From NCBI GenBank assembly GCA_015231825.1, contig JADGAV010000010.1, positions 62,001 to 126,000 on the forward strand: a DNA stretch of 64,000 bases. The letters run 5' to 3'. Source of the stretch: SAR324 cluster bacterium (GTDB lineage Bacteria > SAR324 > NAC60-12). This document shows positions 26,964-35,773 of this stretch, in pieces; within the stretch, counting starts at the first letter, position 1, and each line of letters begins with the position of its first letter. The notes beneath the pieces were generated by a model. That model ran no database searches, was not told where the DNA came from, and was given only the letters and a program-made list of their open reading frames with translations. The translations under genes were made by a program, and so were the position numbers.

Positions 26964-27406
26964 TACCAACCTTCTTCGCCCTGGCAGACGATTTTGTTAT
27001 TGCGAATCCGAAAAGATCTTTCAACCACCCGTTCGTCCACGGAGGCAAGACGATCCGATTTGAGAGGGATCCCGAAGCTTCCATCGGATCTCAAAATAAT
27101 CCGTGTTTTAGGAGCAACCCAAAACGTTTGCATCCCGTAATCATGAACTTTATGATACGAATTGGATTTCTTCTTAGGCACTGCAGCGTTTTCAGTTTTG
27201 ATCACACAGACAAACCGTTCCTCTTCCCCAACAGAATGGCTTTTTAGTTTAAAGTCTGAAACAAGATTGTGGACTAGCCGACGGCGGTATGAATTCATCG
27301 GTTGAAACTCATACATTTCCTGGTCGCCTTTTAGAAATTTTTCGAGATCTTCGTGAACGCTGTCTAAAAACTCCTGATCTTCTCGGGTCAATGATCTATC
27401 TTCCAT
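26963..27406 (-). CDS. R3H-domain protein (putative nucleic-acid binding)
   Basis: 147-residue acidic protein. The R3H single-stranded nucleic-acid-binding signature is visible as MNSYRRRLVHNLVSDF (Arg then His three residues later, about 37-52), followed by KSHSVGEEERFVCV. The second half has no family I know. Its stop overlaps the start of Mini-RNase III by one base, so an RNA-related role is reasonable. The ATG has no strong ribosome site. Confidence 0.82.
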   Translation of the reverse strand: MEDRSLTREDQEFLDSVHEDLEKFLKGDQEMYEFQPMNSYRRRLVHNLVSDFKLKSHSVGEEERFVCVIKTENAAVPKKKSNSYHKVHDYGMQTFWVAPKTRIILRSDGSFGIPLKSDRLASVDERVVERSFRIRNNKIVCQGEEGW

Positions 27407-27851
27407 GGTGGGATTTCAGTTATGCTAAAGCAGATTGTTGAGGAAACAACTATGAACACATTCCCTGTTTAAAACGGCAGCGAATGTTGTTTTTTGATAG
27501 TCTAAAATGAATCCGGGTCGACATTAGAGGCACGGAAAACGATAGCTCAGAAGCGCTGATTCCCTTTGCGGAAATCCTCTTGGTATTGAGAAGTTCAGTC
27601 CTGGAGATCCAGGTTTCCACTTACGGTTCAGCATGGCTTTATTCTGCAAACAAAGATTCAAATATTCTGAAAAGCTTTTAAAATATTAGAGCTTATATGA
27701 ACTCTCAAGCTATATTGTGAATGCTCGGTTTCGAGCTTTTGGTTTCTCATGCTGCTTTCCTGTGAATTTGTCAGGGGCATTTTTTCGAAAAATACTTTTT
27801 CCGATGTGCTTCGTGTAAATTTTTTTCAAAACGGTTGCGAAGTCTTTATTT
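27407..27851. other. Intergenic region without recognisable content
   Basis: 445 bases between the R3H gene and ridA, both on the minus strand. I found no supported ORF, tRNA, hairpin with T-tract or repeat. It should contain the promoter of the R3H operon. Confidence 0.45.
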
Positions 27852-28238
27852 TCATTTTTTGGAAAGCGCGATAGCGTCAATCTCAATTGCAGAACCTTTA
27901 GGAAGTTTACTGACTTCAACGGTTGCTCTCGCTGGAAAATATTCCTTGAAAAAACTGCCATATTCCTGGTTTACGATTGTAAAATTACCGAGGTCGGTCA
28001 GGTATATTGTAGTTTTCACAATATCATTGAAAGTGAGATCGCATTCTTTGAGGATCGCACCGATATTCTCCATGATTTGCCGAGTCTGCTCTTTGATATC
28101 CAGAACCTCTATTTCATTGCTTTTCGGATTCATTGGTAGTTGACCCGAAATAAATAAAAATCCTCCACTGTTGACGGCCTGTGAGTAGGGACCAATTGCC
28201 TGAGGGGCGTTTTTTGAATTTACGGGATTCTTGTTCAT
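27852..28238 (-). CDS. ridA: RidA/YjgF-family enamine/imine deaminase
   Basis: 128-residue member of the Rid family, which hydrolyses reactive enamines/imines made by PLP enzymes such as threonine dehydratase. Diagnostic features are the N-terminal APQAIGPYSQAV, GQLPMNP, and the C-terminal ARATVEVSKLPKGSAIEIDA, whose Arg binds the substrate carboxylate. The normal length and GGAAGGAA before the ATG support the start. It stands alone. Confidence 0.93.
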   Translation of the reverse strand: MNKNPVNSKNAPQAIGPYSQAVNSGGFLFISGQLPMNPKSNEIEVLDIKEQTRQIMENIGAILKECDLTFNDIVKTTIYLTDLGNFTIVNQEYGSFFKEYFPARATVEVSKLPKGSAIEIDAIALSKK

Positions 28239-28570
28239 TTTATTCCTTCCGCCTGCTGGTTAAATTGAATGCTTGTTCAGCTTTTTTTTAAATCGGTTAT
28301 TAAAAAATTTTGCCTGTATTGTACAAACAGCAGAATATCTGGCATCCTGCCAGGCTGGTTAAATATTTGAAACTAAAAAATAATTCCTATTGGTGCTTCT
28401 CAAGTTCATTCTTAAAGAATTGGAAATCATTCGATTTTCCTGCATAGTAGACCCAAAAATTTTGAGACTACAACTTCGAATGATCAAGTTCAAGGGTGAT
28501 TTGAATTTCAGAATCTGATGAAGAGTGGCAATATCAAATGAGTGAAAATTAAATCAGGAGAAAAAACTAA
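28239..28570. other. Intergenic region between divergent ridA and bestrophin-like genes
   Basis: 332 AT-rich bases carrying the promoters of two divergent genes. I see no ORF, no operator-like palindrome and no RNA gene. Confidence 0.45.
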
Positions 28571-29464
28571 ATGCTCTACGATACAAAAAATTGGCTAAAA
28601 CTCTGTTTCCGATGGAAAGGGAGTGTATTGCCGAATATTTTAACTCGGCTCATTTTGATCACGATCATCGGAATCCTGGTGAAAGTGATCAGGGATCACG
28701 GGTATGATCTGATCAAGTTGGAAATTATGGGCCACACCTTGATTGGAATTGCACTGGGTTTGTTAATCGTATTTCGTATCAATACGGCAAATGACCGCTG
28801 GAATGAAGGGCGACGTGCCTGGGGACGTCTATTCACAATTGGAAATGACTTCATGAGAATGTGTGCGATTTATACAGATGGAGGAAAAGAGTTTTCAGCC
28901 CTTTGCCGAGGATATGTGATTTCGTTAAAACATTTGCTTCACAAAAGTGATCCTGCCTCAGAATTGCGCGATATTCTCCCGGAAGCCGTTTTCAACCGGG
29001 TTTTGCCAAGAAAAGATGTTCCTTATGCGATTGCCACAGAGATTAGTTTTCTGGCCAGTTCCTTATTGAAAAATAAATCTATTGATGAACATCAATCGGT
29101 TTATATTGAGCAGATTGTTTCAGAATTGGTGAGTATCAGAGGGACCTGCATCCGAATTCAAAAAACTCCAATTCCCTTGAGTTACTCAGTACATATCCAT
29201 CAGATGCTGTATTTCTATTTATTCACACTTCCCTTCGCAACCGTGCCATTGTTTGGCTGGCTCGGAGTCTTTATAGGGACTTCCATTGCCTTTGGACTGC
29301 TTGGCATCCATGAAGCCGCAGTAGAAATTGAGGATCCATTCGGTTATGACATGAATGATCTGCCGCTGGATTCCTATTGTGATGGAATCCTTCTCTATCT
29401 CAATGATACCGAGAAATTTGTTCATGAACTGAAATCAAACGATGTGATTCTGGCTGAGAAATGA
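28571..29464 (+). CDS. Bestrophin-like (UPF0187/YneE family) membrane channel protein
   Basis: 297-residue inner-membrane protein of the bacterial bestrophin family, ion channels that form pentamers. It begins MLYDTKNWLKLCFRWKGSVL, has hydrophobic segments near 22-42 and 55-75, the conserved FRINTANDRWNEGRRAWG after the second helix, and a second pair of membrane segments near 215-250 (LPFATVPLFGWLGVFIGTSI). The ending EIEDPFGYDMNDLPLD is a family hallmark. It is a single gene with AGGAGAAA upstream of the ATG. Confidence 0.92.
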   Translation: MLYDTKNWLKLCFRWKGSVLPNILTRLILITIIGILVKVIRDHGYDLIKLEIMGHTLIGIALGLLIVFRINTANDRWNEGRRAWGRLFTIGNDFMRMCAIYTDGGKEFSALCRGYVISLKHLLHKSDPASELRDILPEAVFNRVLPRKDVPYAIATEISFLASSLLKNKSIDEHQSVYIEQIVSELVSIRGTCIRIQKTPIPLSYSVHIHQMLYFYLFTLPFATVPLFGWLGVFIGTSIAFGLLGIHEAAVEIEDPFGYDMNDLPLDSYCDGILLYLNDTEKFVHELKSNDVILAEK

Positions 29465-29652
29465 AAAAGCGAAATGAAGGGAGTTTATACGAGGCAGGAT
29501 GCTGCTTCCCGTTTATTGAATCACTGGGATTCCAGAGATTTTTCCGGGCGTCTCAAAATTCGGATAGTCGACCAGTTTGAATTTAATTCCTTTTAACCGC
29601 CTTCAGATTTTTCGATTCCCGGGTTCTCTCTGAAACGCAGCTCTTTGCCGCC

Positions 29653-30732
29653 TCAAATGGGAATCTTGATCCGATCTTCTTTGCTCAATCCACTGAGAAT
29701 TTCAATATTGATTCCATCAGATAAACCCAGTTTGATTTCTCTCTTTTTAAATTGCTGGGGTTGGGTTTCGATTTCAACATAGGGGGTTTTTCCTTCAAAT
29801 TGGAGCAGGCTTTCATTGATGGCAAGCACCTTATTTTTTCGTTCCAGTATGATGTCGGCATTGGCACTGTAGCCTGCTCGGATAAAGTGAGATTCCTTCA
29901 ATTCCATTTTTGCCCGAATACTGAATTGGACCGCGCCATTTTCCACCACCCCTTTAGGGGAGATTGTTTCAATCGTGGCATTGAAGGTTTGGTTTTCGAT
30001 GGCACCAATCGTCAAAATCAGTGCCATTCCTATATTGAGCTTGCCCACGTCGGATTCATCGATTTTTCCCTCAAAAATCATTTCCTGCATGTCGGCGACA
30101 ACCGCCACCGTCGTACCTTCATTGAAATTATTGCTTTCAATTAAGGAATCTCCCTGTTTCACCGGAACATCGAGGACCATTCCCTTGATTGTAGAGCGGA
30201 TCAAAGTATTGGTGGTATCCCCGGATTTTTTGGTAAACCCTTCTCTAATCAATTGAAGATTGTTTTCTGCAGCATCCAGTTCCTCTCTTGCTTTTTTGAA
30301 TGCCAATTGAGTTTCCTGAAACAATTCCTCAGAAATCAATGCCCGTTGATGCAGGCCTTTTCGACGCATAAAAGTTTTTTCAATATCTTCATAGGCAATC
30401 TCAGCCTTTTTCAGCCTTGATTCGGCATTATTTAACGCGATCATATCAGGAATCACTTTAACACGGGCAATCAGACCGTTTTTCTTTACAATATCTCCTG
30501 CTTCCACAAACACTTCTTCAACGATGCCTGAAATTTGGGGTTTGATGTTGATTTCCTGTCTTGGAATAATTGATCCGGTGGCAACAGTTTTTTTAACGAT
30601 ATCGGCAATGATCGGAGTTTGAGTTTTGTAGTGGATTGGTTTTTTCTGAGACTTCTCATATAAAAAAACAAAGGTGGCGATGAAAGAAGCAGCCAGGAGA
30701 ATAATGAGTGTAATCCGAATCGCAGTTTTCAT
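29653..30732 (-). CDS. macA: HlyD/MacA-family periplasmic adaptor
   Basis: 359-residue membrane-fusion protein of a MacAB-like exporter. A single N-terminal membrane anchor (about 5-25) precedes a lipoyl half-motif (INIKPQISGIVEEVFVEAGD), a coiled-coil hairpin (about 95-160), the second lipoyl half (STIKGMVLDVPVKQGDS) and a beta-barrel/MP domain. It lies ten bases downstream of the second permease, so it is the last gene of the ATPase-permease-permease-adaptor operon. MacA is used in the family sense; the cargo is unknown. Confidence 0.9.
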   Translation of the reverse strand: MKTAIRITLIILLAASFIATFVFLYEKSQKKPIHYKTQTPIIADIVKKTVATGSIIPRQEINIKPQISGIVEEVFVEAGDIVKKNGLIARVKVIPDMIALNNAESRLKKAEIAYEDIEKTFMRRKGLHQRALISEELFQETQLAFKKAREELDAAENNLQLIREGFTKKSGDTTNTLIRSTIKGMVLDVPVKQGDSLIESNNFNEGTTVAVVADMQEMIFEGKIDESDVGKLNIGMALILTIGAIENQTFNATIETISPKGVVENGAVQFSIRAKMELKESHFIRAGYSANADIILERKNKVLAINESLLQFEGKTPYVEIETQPQQFKKREIKLGLSDGINIEILSGLSKEDRIKIPI

Positions 30733-30741
30733 ATTAATACT

Positions 30742-32007
30742 TTATTCAGTGTGAATTGCCTCAACGGGTTTGATGCTGACCGCTTTATGTGCCGGAATCA
30801 GTCCGGCCAGAGCTCCGGAAAAAATCAGTACCAGCAAGGCAATGCAGGCCATTTGAAAATCCACCTGAGGTTTGTCAAACATGTCCATTTTTATTTGCCC
30901 CCTGGCTATCAAAGAAGCAAGCAGCTCAATTCCGGCAACTCCAAGCACCAACCCGAAATATCCGGCAATGGAGGTCAGACAAATGGTTTCCAGCAGAATT
31001 TGGCTGATGATCGAAAACGGGGTCGCTCCCACGGCCCTCCGGATGCCTATTTCTCGAGTCCGTTCTTTAACGACGATCAGCATGATATTGCTGACACCAA
31101 TCACCCCTGCCAACAACGTCGAAACTCCCACAAACCAAACCAGCGCATTGATGCCAAAAAACACCCCGTTTATTTTGTTGTATTCTTTTTCTGCATTCCA
31201 GAATCCAAAAGCCTGCTGATCATCTGGAGCAATTTGATGGTTTCGAGCCAGGAGTGCGATCGCCTTCTTCTCAACTTCCGAAACCGGGACTCCTTTGATG
31301 GATGTGATTGCAAACCAGCCAATCCGGTTTCCATAATTGAACGCCTGCTGAAAACTGCTGAAGGGGATGAAGACAGTTTGCGTGTGCTCTTCCTCATCAT
31401 CCCCCGATCGGTTTGTCTTGAACACTCCGATCACTCTGAAAAATATGCCTTTGACCTGAATATATTTTCCAATCGGATCTTCTCCTTTGTCAAAGAGTAT
31501 TTTATAAACCCGTGTCCCGATCACAGCGACTTTTCGTTTTTCAGCGAGGTCCAGTTCGTTGATAAATCGCCCCTTTGTCATTGTTAGTAATTGGATATGC
31601 TGGACATCAGGATAATCTCCATAAATCGTGAAGGCTCCTACTTTTCCGTTACGAACTACATTGTTGGCTCCCTGATGTCCTCCCAGGGAGTTTCTCGGAG
31701 CCAGATACTCAATTTCAGGGATCTTGTGACGCAAACTTTGAATATCGTCATTTTCAAATTGAAATCGCCGTCCACGGGGAAATCCCAGGTATGGCTTGCT
31801 GGTTTTTCGTGTCCAGAGATAGGTGCTGTTTGTAGCCCTGTCATTGAAACGTTTGCTTACGCCATGTTCCAGTCCGGAACCGCTTCCCAGCATCACAATC
31901 AGCATCAGCAAACCCCAGAACACGCCAAATGCGGTCATCAATGAACGCAGCTTGTTGCGCTTCAAAGTACTGACTATTTCCTGCCAGTTGTCCTGGTCAA
32001 AAATCAT
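30742..32007 (-). CDS. MacB/FtsX-type ABC exporter permease (second copy)
   Basis: 421-residue permease with one N-terminal membrane helix (about 20-45), a large periplasmic domain (about 50-290) and three C-terminal helices, the MacB/FtsX layout. The cytoplasmic coupling region ERTREIGIRRAVGATP is typical. ATG 32007 (MIFDQDNW) overlaps the preceding permease by 11 bases; a longer in-frame start would overlap it more and has no support. It is similar to the permease just upstream, so the exporter may contain a heterodimer. No ATPase domain is fused, unlike true MacB. Confidence 0.92.
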   Translation of the reverse strand: MIFDQDNWQEIVSTLKRNKLRSLMTAFGVFWGLLMLIVMLGSGSGLEHGVSKRFNDRATNSTYLWTRKTSKPYLGFPRGRRFQFENDDIQSLRHKIPEIEYLAPRNSLGGHQGANNVVRNGKVGAFTIYGDYPDVQHIQLLTMTKGRFINELDLAEKRKVAVIGTRVYKILFDKGEDPIGKYIQVKGIFFRVIGVFKTNRSGDDEEEHTQTVFIPFSSFQQAFNYGNRIGWFAITSIKGVPVSEVEKKAIALLARNHQIAPDDQQAFGFWNAEKEYNKINGVFFGINALVWFVGVSTLLAGVIGVSNIMLIVVKERTREIGIRRAVGATPFSIISQILLETICLTSIAGYFGLVLGVAGIELLASLIARGQIKMDMFDKPQVDFQMACIALLVLIFSGALAGLIPAHKAVSIKPVEAIHTE

Positions 32008-33232
32008 AGAGGGCTTCAATCGGACGGATATTAGCAGCTTTTCTTGCAGGGACAAATCCGGCAAGAGATCCGAAAATTACTAAAAGAATCAGAGCGGCAA
32101 AGGCGATCTTGATGTCTATTGCCGGATTTTCAAAATAATCAGTGGGAGGCATGTATCGAGAAACCAGCTCCAAAATACCGACTCCCATCAGCAATCCAAG
32201 ATATCCTGAGAAAACGGTCAGCAGGATCGATTCGCTTAAAATCAAGTCAATGATGGACCAGGGAGTGGCACCCAGTGCTTTGCGAATTCCAATTTCTCGA
32301 GTGCGTTCCCTGACCACAATGACCATGATATTGCTCACTCCGACAATTCCTGCGACAATGGTTCCGATGCCGATAATCCAGACAAAAATTCGGATTCCTG
32401 CAAACAATTTCTTAAATTTGAGAAACTCTTCCAAACGGTTTCCAATATAAATCGCTTTTTCGTCAGTCACGTCAAAGTGGTGTCGTCCCGCCAGTATTTT
32501 CCGAACATCCGTCTCCATTTCGAGACTTTCTTCAAATGATGCCTCTCCGGTGGTGAACATGATCTGATGCACCTTGTTTTTTCCATTGAACACTTTTTGC
32601 GCAGTGGAAATTGGTAAATAAATCAATTCCTGCTGTCGCTGATCTCCTTCGTCTGTAAAAGTTCCGACCACCTTGAAAGAAATACCGTTGATCTGGATAT
32701 ATTTACCGATTGCAGAATCTCCTTTAAAGAGAGCGGATTCGACCTTTCTTCCTACAGCGGCAACTTTTCGGCTTTCATCAATGTCCAGATCATTGAGAAA
32801 ACGCCCCTTCACCACGACTGTGTTTTCCAGATACTTGTGGTCGGGATGAGCCGAGATGATATTGAATGTGCCATATTCACTTTTATGAGTAATGTTGTTA
32901 TTCCCCCACACGTAGTATCGGGAAGTGGCATGATCTAGCCCTTCAATCGAATCTTTGAGGGTTTCAAAGTCTTCATTGGTGAATTGAATTCTTCGTCCGG
33001 GTTTCAATCCCTGGTGGGGCTTGCTGGTTTGCCCTCTTCTTATCCAAATGCTGTTGATGGCATCTTTGTTGAAAGATTTCCGAACGCCATTCTCCAATCC
33101 GGTCCCGGCTCCGAGCAGTAAAATCAGGATGAAAATACCCCATGAAACACTGAAACAGGTTAAAAATGCGCGGAGTTTATTTTTTTTTATACTGCTCCAT
33201 ATTTCTTGATGCTTATCCAAACTGAAATTCAT
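31997..33232 (-). CDS. MacB/FtsX-type ABC exporter permease (first copy)
   Basis: 411-residue permease of the same design as its downstream neighbour: a helix at about 20-45 (FLTCFSVSWGIFILILLLGA), a periplasmic domain, three helices at about 285-400, and ERTREIGIRKALGATP before the coupling helix. Its start overlaps the ATPase stop by four bases, and its end overlaps the next permease by 11. The two copies share the start layout (NKLRAFLTCFSVSWG versus NKLRSLMTAFGVFWG), which points to gene duplication. Confidence 0.93.
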   Translation of the reverse strand: MNFSLDKHQEIWSSIKKNKLRAFLTCFSVSWGIFILILLLGAGTGLENGVRKSFNKDAINSIWIRRGQTSKPHQGLKPGRRIQFTNEDFETLKDSIEGLDHATSRYYVWGNNNITHKSEYGTFNIISAHPDHKYLENTVVVKGRFLNDLDIDESRKVAAVGRKVESALFKGDSAIGKYIQINGISFKVVGTFTDEGDQRQQELIYLPISTAQKVFNGKNKVHQIMFTTGEASFEESLEMETDVRKILAGRHHFDVTDEKAIYIGNRLEEFLKFKKLFAGIRIFVWIIGIGTIVAGIVGVSNIMVIVVRERTREIGIRKALGATPWSIIDLILSESILLTVFSGYLGLLMGVGILELVSRYMPPTDYFENPAIDIKIAFAALILLVIFGSLAGFVPARKAANIRPIEALYDF

Positions 33233-33888
33233 ACCAGAACCCCATCTTTGATTCGTATGATCCGCTTGGTTTGTTCTGCAATATCGCTTTCATGTGTAAT
33301 AATGAGCACCGTCATTCCAGATTCGTTGATTTCCTGAAAAAGATTCATCACTTCACAGGATGTTTGTGAATCGAGCGCTCCCGTCGGTTCATCTGCAAGA
33401 ATTACTTTCGGTTTGGAAATCATCGATCGGGCGATGGCGACTCGTTGCTGTTGTCCTCCCGACAGTTCGCCTGGAAGGTGCCCGGCCCAGTCTCTCAAAC
33501 CCATTTTATCGAGCAGCTCCAGGGCAAGCTTGTTTCTGATCTTTCGACTGACTTTCTGGTAGTAAAGCGGCAGTGCAACGTTCTCCATTGCGTTTTTAAA
33601 AGAAATCAGATTGAAGGATTGAAAGACAAAACCGATCAGTTGGTTCCGTAGTTTTGCCGCACGGGTTTCATTTAAATTTTTAATCAGAATATTGTCCAGA
33701 TGATACTCACCTGAATCGTATCCGTCCAAAAGACCCATGATGTTGAGCAGTGTGGATTTTCCTGAACCGGAGGATCCCATGATTGAGACCAATTCACCTT
33801 CTTCCACCTGCAGATCAATGCCTTTTAAAACGTGCAGTTTCGAATTTCCGGTTTGGAAAGATTTGTGAAGGCCTTGAATGCGGATCAT
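33229..33888 (-). CDS. MacB/LolD-type ABC exporter ATP-binding protein
   Basis: 219-residue ATPase that drives the two permeases encoded after it. Walker A is [15 protein letters not shown], the signature [15 protein letters not shown], and Walker [13 protein letters not shown], followed by the H-loop His in IITHESD. The length and the DEPTGALD sequence are typical of the LolD/MacB export subfamily. It heads the four-gene operon. Confidence 0.94.
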   Translation of the reverse strand: MIRIQGLHKSFQTGNSKLHVLKGIDLQVEEGELVSIMGSSGSGKSTLLNIMGLLDGYDSGEYHLDNILIKNLNETRAAKLRNQLIGFVFQSFNLISFKNAMENVALPLYYQKVSRKIRNKLALELLDKMGLRDWAGHLPGELSGGQQQRVAIARSMISKPKVILADEPTGALDSQTSCEVMNLFQEINESGMTVLIITHESDIAEQTKRIIRIKDGVLV

Positions 33889-34022
33889 GAGTACGAATAT
33901 TCTGTTGTCAACAGGGTATGGAATGCATTGACATCCCTATCGTTTATACCAGGCTGAATTGCAGGCGGGTCTGCACCTTTGGAAAAGGGACTGGTGCGGT
34001 GTTATACTGAAGTCGTATTCTC

Positions 34023-34760
34023 TCATTTTTTTAATTCTGAATCACCTGTTTTTTGCAGCGCCCACTCGACTTGCCTGACGACGCCGCGAAGCAATGCCAA
34101 CTCTTCAGGGCTGGGATGCATGCGGTGTAAAAGTTGGCGAAACTTTGCCATGCGGCTCGATTGTGTATGAGGGTACAAATAGCCGATCTCCAATAACAAA
34201 GAAGACAGGTGCTCCAGGTAGGACTCCACTGCATCGAGTGTTGCTTCGTTTGTCTCTGAATGAGACGCATGGATTGCAGGAAATAGACGAAACATTTCAA
34301 AACAGCAAAGGGCAACCGATTGTGCCAAATTGAGTGTGGGGTAAGCTGGATCGGTGGGAATTTTCATCCAGGTTTGGGCCATTTGAAGTTCTTTATTGCT
34401 TAGCCCTCGGTCTTCCGGTCCAAAAATCAGAGCACCAGGTTGCTCGATCTCCAGCAGCCACGGAAGAGCCTTTTCAGGAGTTTGCAGCGTAATCTTGCCG
34501 ATCCGTTCTCGAGCTGTAGTTGCAACCGCCCTCGGGCATCCTTCCAACGCTTCCTGGAGAGATGAAAGCACTCGTGCATTTTTCAGAACGTCTTTGGCGT
34601 GAACTGCCATTTTTAGAGCGTCATCGGACCCTGGGTCGCACTTGGGATTGACCAGAATCAACTGATGAAATCCAAAATTTTTCATTGCACGGGCGATGGA
34701 ACCGACATTCAAGGGACCTTCAGGTTCGACCAGGACAATCTGCAGTTCTTTCTGCCCCAT
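34023..34760 (-). CDS. trmJ: tRNA/rRNA 2'-O-methyltransferase, TrmJ-like SPOUT family
   Basis: 245-residue SPOUT methyltransferase; TrmJ methylates the ribose of residue 32 in several tRNAs. The N-terminal LVEPEGPLNVGSIARAMKNF, the knot motifs LIFGPEDRGLSN and TLNLAQSVALCCFEMF, and a C-terminal helical dimerisation tail agree with the family. It begins one base after the stop of the HxlR-type regulator, so they share a transcript. Confidence 0.92.
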   Translation of the reverse strand: MGQKELQIVLVEPEGPLNVGSIARAMKNFGFHQLILVNPKCDPGSDDALKMAVHAKDVLKNARVLSSLQEALEGCPRAVATTARERIGKITLQTPEKALPWLLEIEQPGALIFGPEDRGLSNKELQMAQTWMKIPTDPAYPTLNLAQSVALCCFEMFRLFPAIHASHSETNEATLDAVESYLEHLSSLLLEIGYLYPHTQSSRMAKFRQLLHRMHPSPEELALLRGVVRQVEWALQKTGDSELKK

Positions 34761-34761
34761 C

Positions 34762-35109
34762 TCAGGCTTGTTTCTTTAATGCGCTGATCTGCCTGTCGTC
34801 TTTTGCATGCTGCTGACCCCAAAGACACATGGCGGCCAAAACGGGTTTGAGACTCCTTCCCTGCTCCGTCAGCGAATACTCCACTTTAGGAGGGACTTGG
34901 GCGTAGACTTTGCGATGCACCACGCCGTCCGCCTCCAATTCCCTCAATTGTTGGGTCAGCATTTTCTGGGTTATTAATGGCAGTTCCCGTTTGAGTTCAT
35001 TAAATCGTTTGGTGCCTGCTTCAAGATACCAAAGGATTAGAGTTTTCCACTTTCCGCCTATCACCTTGAGTGTTGATTCAATCGGACAATAAGTATTGCA
35101 AACAGACAT
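34762..35109 (-). CDS. HxlR-family (DUF24) transcription regulator, probable thiol sensor
   Basis: 115-residue winged-helix regulator. The HxlR mark [19 protein letters not shown] starts the domain; the recognition helix lies in [17 protein letters not shown] and the wing in [18 protein letters not shown]. The two N-terminal cysteines are Cys4 and Cys8; Cys8 corresponds to the conserved redox Cys of YodB/HypR-type members. ATG 35109 with GGAG seven bases before it is the start; the in-frame TTG at 35121 is not supported. It is divergent from thioredoxin and separated from it by two palindromes, so redox-controlled expression of trxA and of itself is likely. Confidence 0.9.
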   Translation of the reverse strand: MSVCNTYCPIESTLKVIGGKWKTLILWYLEAGTKRFNELKRELPLITQKMLTQQLRELEADGVVHRKVYAQVPPKVEYSLTEQGRSLKPVLAAMCLWGQQHAKDDRQISALKKQA

Positions 35110-35121
35110 GTGGTTCTCCAA

Positions 35122-35141
35122 TAGTATATTTTTAGATACTA
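35122..35141. promoter_or_regulatory. Candidate HxlR operator, proximal
   Basis: TAGTAT and ATACTA form a perfect inverted repeat with an eight-base spacer, just 13 bases upstream of the regulator's start codon. Size and symmetry fit a dimeric winged-helix regulator, so it is a candidate autoregulatory site. Confidence 0.5.
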
Positions 35142-35168
35142 TATAACTTAATAGTGCGTACTTGAAAT

Positions 35169-35189
35169 TAATATATTAGGAATATATTA
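35169..35189. promoter_or_regulatory. Candidate HxlR operator in the trxA promoter region
   Basis: TAATATATT, AGG, AATATATTA: a perfect 9-bp inverted repeat with a three-base spacer. It overlaps the position expected for the -35 element of the trxA promoter, so binding there would block transcription. Confidence 0.5.
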
Positions 35190-35195
35190 TATACC

Positions 35196-35201
35196 TATAA
35201 T
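35196..35201 (+). promoter_or_regulatory. Candidate -10 element of the trxA promoter
   Basis: A perfect TATAAT lies 67 bases before the trxA start codon, right after the distal palindrome. No good -35 hexamer is seen 17 bases upstream (ATATTA), which would fit a regulated promoter. Confidence 0.45.
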
Positions 35202-35267
35202 GTTCAAGAGATTATTTCATTTAATAATTTCGTTTATTGTTTAACTTAAAATCCATTAGGAGTCATT

Positions 35268-35591
35268 ATGGCAAGCGAAAAAGTTCATCATCTCACCGAT
35301 TCAAATTTTGACGATCAAATCAAATCGGGCATGTCACTGGTTGATTTTTGGGCAGAATGGTGTGCCCCTTGTGTTGCTTTGGGTCCCACCATCGATAGAC
35401 TGGCGGAAACATATGATGGCAAGGTGAAAGTGAATAAAGTCGATATTGACAAGAACCAGGCCTTGCCTGCCCGCTATGGCATTCGGAGTATCCCCACAGT
35501 GATGCTGTTTAAGGATGGAGAAGCCCTGGGAGTTGTCACCGGCAATGACCCGAATCAGATTGAAAAAATGGTTCAGCAGCATGTCAATTGA
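35268..35591 (+). CDS. trxA: Thioredoxin
   Basis: 107-residue cytoplasmic thiol-disulfide carrier. It has the classic fold and the active site VDFWAEWCAPC (WCAPC, a minor variant of WCGPC), the conserved cis-proline in IRSIPTVMLF and a C-terminal helix. AGGAGT before the ATG is strong. The divergent HxlR-type regulator and two palindromes in the shared upstream region suggest redox-responsive control. A hairpin follows the stop codon. Confidence 0.95.
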   Translation: MASEKVHHLTDSNFDDQIKSGMSLVDFWAEWCAPCVALGPTIDRLAETYDGKVKVNKVDIDKNQALPARYGIRSIPTVMLFKDGEALGVVTGNDPNQIEKMVQQHVN

Positions 35592-35614
35592 GTAAATGAA
35601 GAAAATAATCTAAG

Positions 35615-35653
35615 CTCCCCCTTCAAATTTAAAAAATTTCGATAAAGGGGGAG
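35615..35653 (+). terminator. Hairpin downstream of trxA
   Basis: CTCCCCCTT (35615-35623) pairs with AAGGGGGAG (35645-35653), and an inner AAATTT/AAATTT can extend the stem. There is no T-tract; a GGGGATCCCC palindrome touches its end. It may be a terminator-like or REP-like hairpin that ends or protects the trxA mRNA. Confidence 0.5.
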
Positions 35654-35773
35654 GGGATCCCCGAAGACAGGAACCGCCATACAATGGAGTTGAAGAAGGG
35701 AGAGCTTCTGTGATACCTTCCGGCAGTCGTCTCGACCTCACAAAATATTGTTCAACTCTGCATTTTTAATATC

